Shown one piece after another: positions 23,747 to 26,457 of a stretch of DNA of 26,457 nt (position 1 is the stretch's first letter; the number at the start of each line of letters is the position of its first letter). The position numbers and the translations under genes are program-made. The notes beneath the pieces were generated by a model. It did no database searches, was not told where the DNA came from, and saw nothing but the letters and a program-made list of their open reading frames with translations. The stretch is from a virus: IMG/VR virus record IMGVR_UViG_3300025083_000197, positions 1-26,457 of that record. The stretch is one strand, 5' to 3'.

Positions 23747-23993
23747 TCTTTACATATTGTGATTTAACTACCTTAAAAACATCTTTAGATAATAATTCTA
23801 CGTAACTTATTATATCAGTGTTCCTTCCGTGCTCGAACGCGTCGATAGGAACTTTTACATTCTTCATATCCGGTACCGCTAAACAATTAACAGTATCTTT
23901 ACCTAAGTCAACAACAATAAACATTTGACCTGCATGGTCACCATGATTAACTGCAAAGGTATCTCTTTTGTTTATACTTTGCTTTTTAAACAT
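23727..23993 (-). CDS. Small beta-rich protein in the replication operon, unknown
   Basis: The product has 88 residues. The N-terminal part (about 10-50) has the pattern of a KOW/SH3-like small barrel: DTFAVNHGDHAGQMFIVVD, then VNCLAVPDMKNVKVP. The C-terminus is helical, then Asn/Glu/Lys-rich. It starts in a TAATG overlap with the upstream gene and its tail overlaps the exonuclease gene by 20 nt, so it is tightly coupled within the operon. The function is unknown. A nucleic-acid or replication accessory role is inferred only from its place. Confidence 0.6.
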   Translation of the reverse strand: MFKKQSINKRDTFAVNHGDHAGQMFIVVDLGKDTVNCLAVPDMKNVKVPIDAFEHGRNTDIISYVELLSKDVFKVVKSQYVKNENTNN

Positions 23994-24277
23994 TACATTC
24001 TACCTACTTCAGTAGCAAAATATGATATAAGCATAGATCTTAAAGCTTCATCTTGTTGTATAGTCTGCGTACTTTTAATAGTTACAGGCTTACCATCTAT
24101 ATCATACGCTAAAAGAATAAAACTATCGAGATGCTCTTCAAGATAACCAGCTACGCTGTTAATTAAATTAGCTCTTGTCTTAAATGTCTTTTTTTGATTT
24201 ATATTTAACTTTAAAGCTTCTTCAATCAACTCACGTAGCTCTTCATCTTGTGAATCTTGAGAGTCTTGGTCACTCAT
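23993..24277 (-). CDS. Small helical protein in the replication operon, unknown
   Basis: The product has 94 residues. The N-terminus is acidic and Ser/Gln-rich (SDQDSQDSQDEEL), followed by helices (LRELIEEALKLNI and ANLINSVAGYLEEHLDS) and a beta segment FILLAYDIDGKPVTI, then a final helix ending EVGRM. It has its own late-promoter-like element. It lies in the neighbourhood that in T4 holds dsbA, 33 and 59, but I see no clear similarity to those products. Function is unknown. Confidence 0.6.
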   Translation of the reverse strand: MSDQDSQDSQDEELRELIEEALKLNINQKKTFKTRANLINSVAGYLEEHLDSFILLAYDIDGKPVTIKSTQTIQQDEALRSMLISYFATEVGRM

Positions 24278-24282
24278 AAGAA

Positions 24283-24290
24283 TATTTATT
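24283..24290 (-). promoter_or_regulatory. T4-type late promoter (AATAAATA) inside the replication operon
   Basis: The plus strand reads TATTTATT. It ends 5 nt before the ATG at 24277 and overlaps the stop codon of the gene at 24286. It would allow late transcription of the 94-aa, 88-aa, exonuclease and primase genes separately from gp32 and gp45. Confidence 0.5.
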
Positions 24291-24621
24291 CTGAAGGGGC
24301 GCGTTGATCACGTTGACTAGCTCCATTACTTAGAAGTCGGTTAACAATAACCTCAATCGAATCAGTCTTTAAACTAAATCCCGGTTTAAAGTTAACATTA
24401 CCATCATCAAAAGTAAAAAGATACTCGTTATAAAACGGCTTATTCTCAAAACAGGTTATATATATTGAAGCTCCGCCTGGATCAATTAGCACAGTCCATC
24501 TTCTCGGGTCACTCTCACTATACTTATTAAAGATCTTCCAAGTTTCGAATCCTGAATCTTTTAATCTCTTTACGAAGTAACTAGCTGTCTTAAGTTTATT
24601 TTTAATCTGTTTATTATTCAT
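24286..24621 (-). CDS. Conserved-looking hypothetical protein downstream of gp45
   Basis: The product has 111 residues. The N-terminal helix KTASYFVKRLKDSGFETWKI is followed by DPRRWTVLIDPGGASIYITC (38-57), FTFDDG and VIVNRLLSNGA. The strand-rich centre and surrounding helices suggest a compact alpha/beta fold. The sequence style recalls a hypothetical protein of marine T4-like phages, from memory only. Its start overlaps the gp45 stop by ATGA. The basic RDQRAP tail precedes the stop. Function is unknown. Its link with the clamp gene suggests replication or late transcription. Confidence 0.65.
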   Translation of the reverse strand: MNNKQIKNKLKTASYFVKRLKDSGFETWKIFNKYSESDPRRWTVLIDPGGASIYITCFENKPFYNEYLFTFDDGNVNFKPGFSLKTDSIEVIVNRLLSNGASQRDQRAPSE

Positions 24622-25349
24622 TGCGTTAGGGACGATAAAACGTATTTTAATCTAATATTATTAAGAGAACTATTGAAAATGGCAACTCCATACTGCGTAT
24701 TAATATTAACATCAAACGTATTGCCAATATTAGTTAGTAGGCGTATATTATCAAAATTGATTGGAGTAGGTTTAAGATCAAACTTCACCTTATCAATAGA
24801 TAGCGTAAAGTTATCAGTATTATGTCTAGCCCTATCAGTCAGCTCCGCCATTAGGTTGTCGTTTTCTGTATAGAAATAAATTTTATTCGTATTAGATGCA
24901 AACGTACTACCTTTAAAGACTTGCGTTAAGACCTGTTTAGTAAGATTAAAACTTACATCATAATCAAAAGAGTTAATCTTATCTAAATTAATACTTGGTT
25001 CTGTTAAGAACCCTTCATCAAACAAATGGTACTTAAACTTAATACCGTTACCGCTATATTCAATATTATTAGAATTAATATCAAACGTTAGCTCCTTACT
25101 ATTAATAGTATCAACTACTCTTGATAGTTTTTTAATATCTGGAATATTAATTGTATCTTCAAAGTCGCATTCCGTATCATACTGCGCGTGTAAAATAAGA
25201 GTATTATCAACACTAGCAACAAGACTGCTAATACCGTCTTTTTTTATTCTTAAGATACAGCTCTCGTTTATTTTTGATAAAGCGTCTAAGAACTTTAAAA
25301 ACTCATCCCGGTTTCTTACTTGTAGCTTTCTTTTTTGCTGGTCTACCAT
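24618..25349 (-). CDS. 45: Sliding clamp gp45 (PCNA-like)
   Basis: The product has 243 residues (T4 gp45 has 228). The N-terminal pattern DEFLKFLDALSKINESCILRI (split by short loops), VASVDNTLILHAQY, then the strand-rich ELTFDIN, IEYSGNGIKFKYHLFDEG and a second similar domain ending LRLKYVLSSL-like (actual NIRLKYVLSSL) fits a two-domain processivity clamp. It encircles DNA, tethers gp43 polymerase and, in T4, activates late transcription through gp33 and gp55. It lies between a gene next to gp32 and an unknown gene. Its first 47 nt overlap the end of the upstream gene. The clamp-loader genes 44 and 62 are not visible. Confidence 0.8.
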   Translation of the reverse strand: MVDQQKRKLQVRNRDEFLKFLDALSKINESCILRIKKDGISSLVASVDNTLILHAQYDTECDFEDTINIPDIKKLSRVVDTINSKELTFDINSNNIEYSGNGIKFKYHLFDEGFLTEPSINLDKINSFDYDVSFNLTKQVLTQVFKGSTFASNTNKIYFYTENDNLMAELTDRARHNTDNFTLSIDKVKFDLKPTPINFDNIRLLTNIGNTFDVNINTQYGVAIFNSSLNNIRLKYVLSSLTQ

Positions 25350-25788
25350 TTTCCTTCTCTAAGAGTAATTTAATATCTTTCAAAAGCAAGTTTGTTTTCT
25401 TACTAGCTTCTAATAACTCATCCATTACGCTACGCTCTTTAAGATCGAACGTTAACTGATTTGGATCTTGAACCTGTTCACTAACTATAGGTTGCTGTAC
25501 TATTTGATCAGTCTGAGCTAATTCTTTTACAGCCTGCTCATAATCAACTGGCGCCTGAGCAACAGGTGGAGGTTGTACCTGCGGTTCTGGTTGTCGAGGA
25601 GGCGCTTGTCGACGTGCTAAATCCTGTTGCGTAGGCTGCTTAGCCATTTGTGCAAAAGCTTGCTTCATTTCTTCTGACTTAGGTTGCAAATTACCAGATT
25701 GGTTAACAAGCATTGAGTCTTGTTTTTTAACCTCACCGTAGGTCTGCCCCATAAACTGCATTACCATACGTTTTTCCTCTTCAGTCAT
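25303..25788 (-). CDS. Pro/Gln-rich protein between gp32 and gp45, unknown
   Basis: The product has 161 residues in three parts: a helical N-terminus (MTEEEKRMVMQFMGQTYGEV), a disordered Pro/Gln/Ala-rich centre (about 50-105), and a C-terminal helix with MDELLEASKKTNLLLKDIKL (about 122-141) ending in a very basic tail (RPAKKKATSKKPG). QLTFDL (about 110-115) vaguely resembles a clamp-binding peptide. An AAAGGA sequence about 9 nt upstream, inside the end of gp32, is one of the few convincing ribosome-binding sites here. In T4 the neighbours of gene 32 are 59 and 33, and an accessory role is possible but unsupported by similarity. Confidence 0.65.
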   Translation of the reverse strand: MTEEEKRMVMQFMGQTYGEVKKQDSMLVNQSGNLQPKSEEMKQAFAQMAKQPTQQDLARRQAPPRQPEPQVQPPPVAQAPVDYEQAVKELAQTDQIVQQPIVSEQVQDPNQLTFDLKERSVMDELLEASKKTNLLLKDIKLLLEKENGRPAKKKATSKKPG

Positions 25789-25789
25789 A

Positions 25790-26457
25790 TTAAAGGTCCT
25801 TTAGTAAGTCATCAATATCAGATTCTGTAGTATCTTCTTCTGTTGCAACAGCTACTACAGGCTCTGTAACGGTATTAGTAACAGGTTGAGTATTAACCGC
25901 TACAACCTCTTCTTCTTCTACTTTACAGTAGTAGTGTTCGTTAAGCATTTGCTTGAGCTCATCATATGACTTAAGAGTAAATACTTCTTCGAGATTAAAG
26001 ACATTATCATACAGCTTCTTTTGCTCGTCTTCAGATACCTCAATCTTACCTGCTGTAGTAAATCTAGAGGAAACGTAGGTAGGATAACCTCCTTGATCTT
26101 CTACCTTAATCTTAAGACTAACACCTTCCGGTCCAAGATCAAAGATACGCGGTCCGAACTCTTCTGCGTCCTCACCCTCAATAGCTTCGGTAATAATTTT
26201 ATGCAGCTGCTTACCATAGCGAAGCATCTTAACCTTACCGTTATTATCAGGCTTAGTAGGATCGTCAATAACATACACGTTAACGAGCCACTTCTCAAGC
26301 CGCTTGACAGCTTGCATACGCTCTTTCTCTTCTTCGTTACCTGTACGAAGAACCTTATATCTCTCTTCCGCAATCGGGTCTCGCTCACCAAACGTCTGCG
26401 GGCTCAAATTCTGGACATATTGCCCAGTAGCATAAGAAACCCAGCCGTGGTTATAAT
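25790..26457 (-). CDS. 32: Single-stranded DNA-binding protein gp32 (5' part beyond window)
   Basis: The frame is open to the right edge. A TTG at 26407 is not the start, because the reading continues upstream through HGWVSYATGQYV to the edge. About 222 residues are visible. Core OB-fold sequence: WLVNVYVIDDPTKPDNNGKV and the following LRYGKQLHKII align with the T4 gp32 segment NILVVKDP...NEGKVFKYRFGKKI. The acidic C-terminus ends DIDDLLKDL, almost the same as T4 DLDDLLNDL, the tail that binds other replication proteins. The segment where T4 has its Cys zinc site contains no Cys here. It coats ssDNA during replication, recombination and repair. Confidence 0.88.
   Translation of the reverse strand, partial: YNHGWVSYATGQYVQNLSPQTFGERDPIAEERYKVLRTGNEEEKERMQAVKRLEKWLVNVYVIDDPTKPDNNGKVKMLRYGKQLHKIITEAIEGEDAEEFGPRIFDLGPEGVSLKIKVEDQGGYPTYVSSRFTTAGKIEVSEDEQKKLYDNVFNLEEVFTLKSYDELKQMLNEHYYCKVEEEEVVAVNTQPVTNTVTEPVVAVATEEDTTESDIDDLLKDL

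Noticed and set aside
26101-26391. 96-codon minus-strand frame inside gp32
   Set aside because: It is an alternative frame of gp32, whose product clearly matches the known family. The overlapping frame has no recognisable features.
1-26457. tRNA genes, CRISPR arrays, insertion sequences or integrase/att sites
   Set aside because: No cloverleaf-like sequence, spaced direct repeats, transposase or integrase motifs were seen by reading both strands. The longest stretch without a gene is only about 66 nt.

Overview
This window looks like part of a T4-like contractile-tailed phage genome, most likely a marine one. It is AT-rich, at about one third G+C judged by eye, and its genes are tightly packed with many 1-4 nt stop/start overlaps. 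It carries homologues of T4 baseplate proteins gp25 and gp6 and of T4 replication proteins gp32, gp45, gp61 and a FEN-type RNase H. Nearly every transcription unit is preceded by a T4-type late promoter, (N)ATAAATA. The small basic modules at the left end, the collar-domain fibres and the AT-rich codons are reminiscent of T4-like phages of marine bacteria such as SAR11 or cyanobacteria. The host cannot be fixed from this sequence.

Layout: (1) Positions 1-27 hold the first nine codons of a minus-strand gene leaving the window. (2) Positions 60-2430 (+) hold four genes: three small, very charged, cysteine-containing proteins that resemble internal head proteins, and one probable virion surface or structural protein. 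(3) Positions 2446-4770 (+) hold baseplate wedge genes gp25 and gp6. (4) Positions 4763-14770 (+) hold five large, mostly unrecognised proteins, probably baseplate periphery or tail. Two have PKD-like domains and one has a concanavalin-like region. (5) Positions 14785-19463 (+) hold the adhesin block: a gp10-C-terminal-like protein, two tandem paralogous fibres (Mtd-like N-terminus plus tail-collar domain), a 52-residue gene and a possible jelly-roll protein. (6) Positions 19494-20330 (+) hold a glycosyltransferase whose 3' end overlaps a convergent minus-strand gene. (7) Positions 20316-21370 (-) hold three small unknown genes, and 21404-21835 (+) holds an acidic, putative head-core protein. 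(8) Positions 21822-26457 (-) hold a replication operon, in transcription order gp32 (cut by the window edge), unknown, gp45 clamp, three unknowns, 5'-3' exonuclease, gp61 primase.

Regulation: twelve transcription-unit starts on both strands carry a TAAATA-core element ending 5-7 nt before the start codon. If T4 late-promoter geometry applies, transcription would start at or within about 2 nt of the ATG/GTG, giving essentially leaderless late mRNAs. Two divergent gene pairs share a nearly identical 32-33 nt back-to-back promoter module, and one of these is a perfect 11-bp inverted repeat. A strong intrinsic terminator for the plus-strand gene at 21404 lies inside the 3' coding sequence of the convergent primase gene.

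The most unusual protein-level signal is in the left-end genes. They combine N-terminal sequences resembling T4 capsid-targeting/prohead-protease sites with a repeated EEDAE spacer that separates small basic modules. This suggests proteins assembled from, or cut into, separate DNA-associated head peptides.
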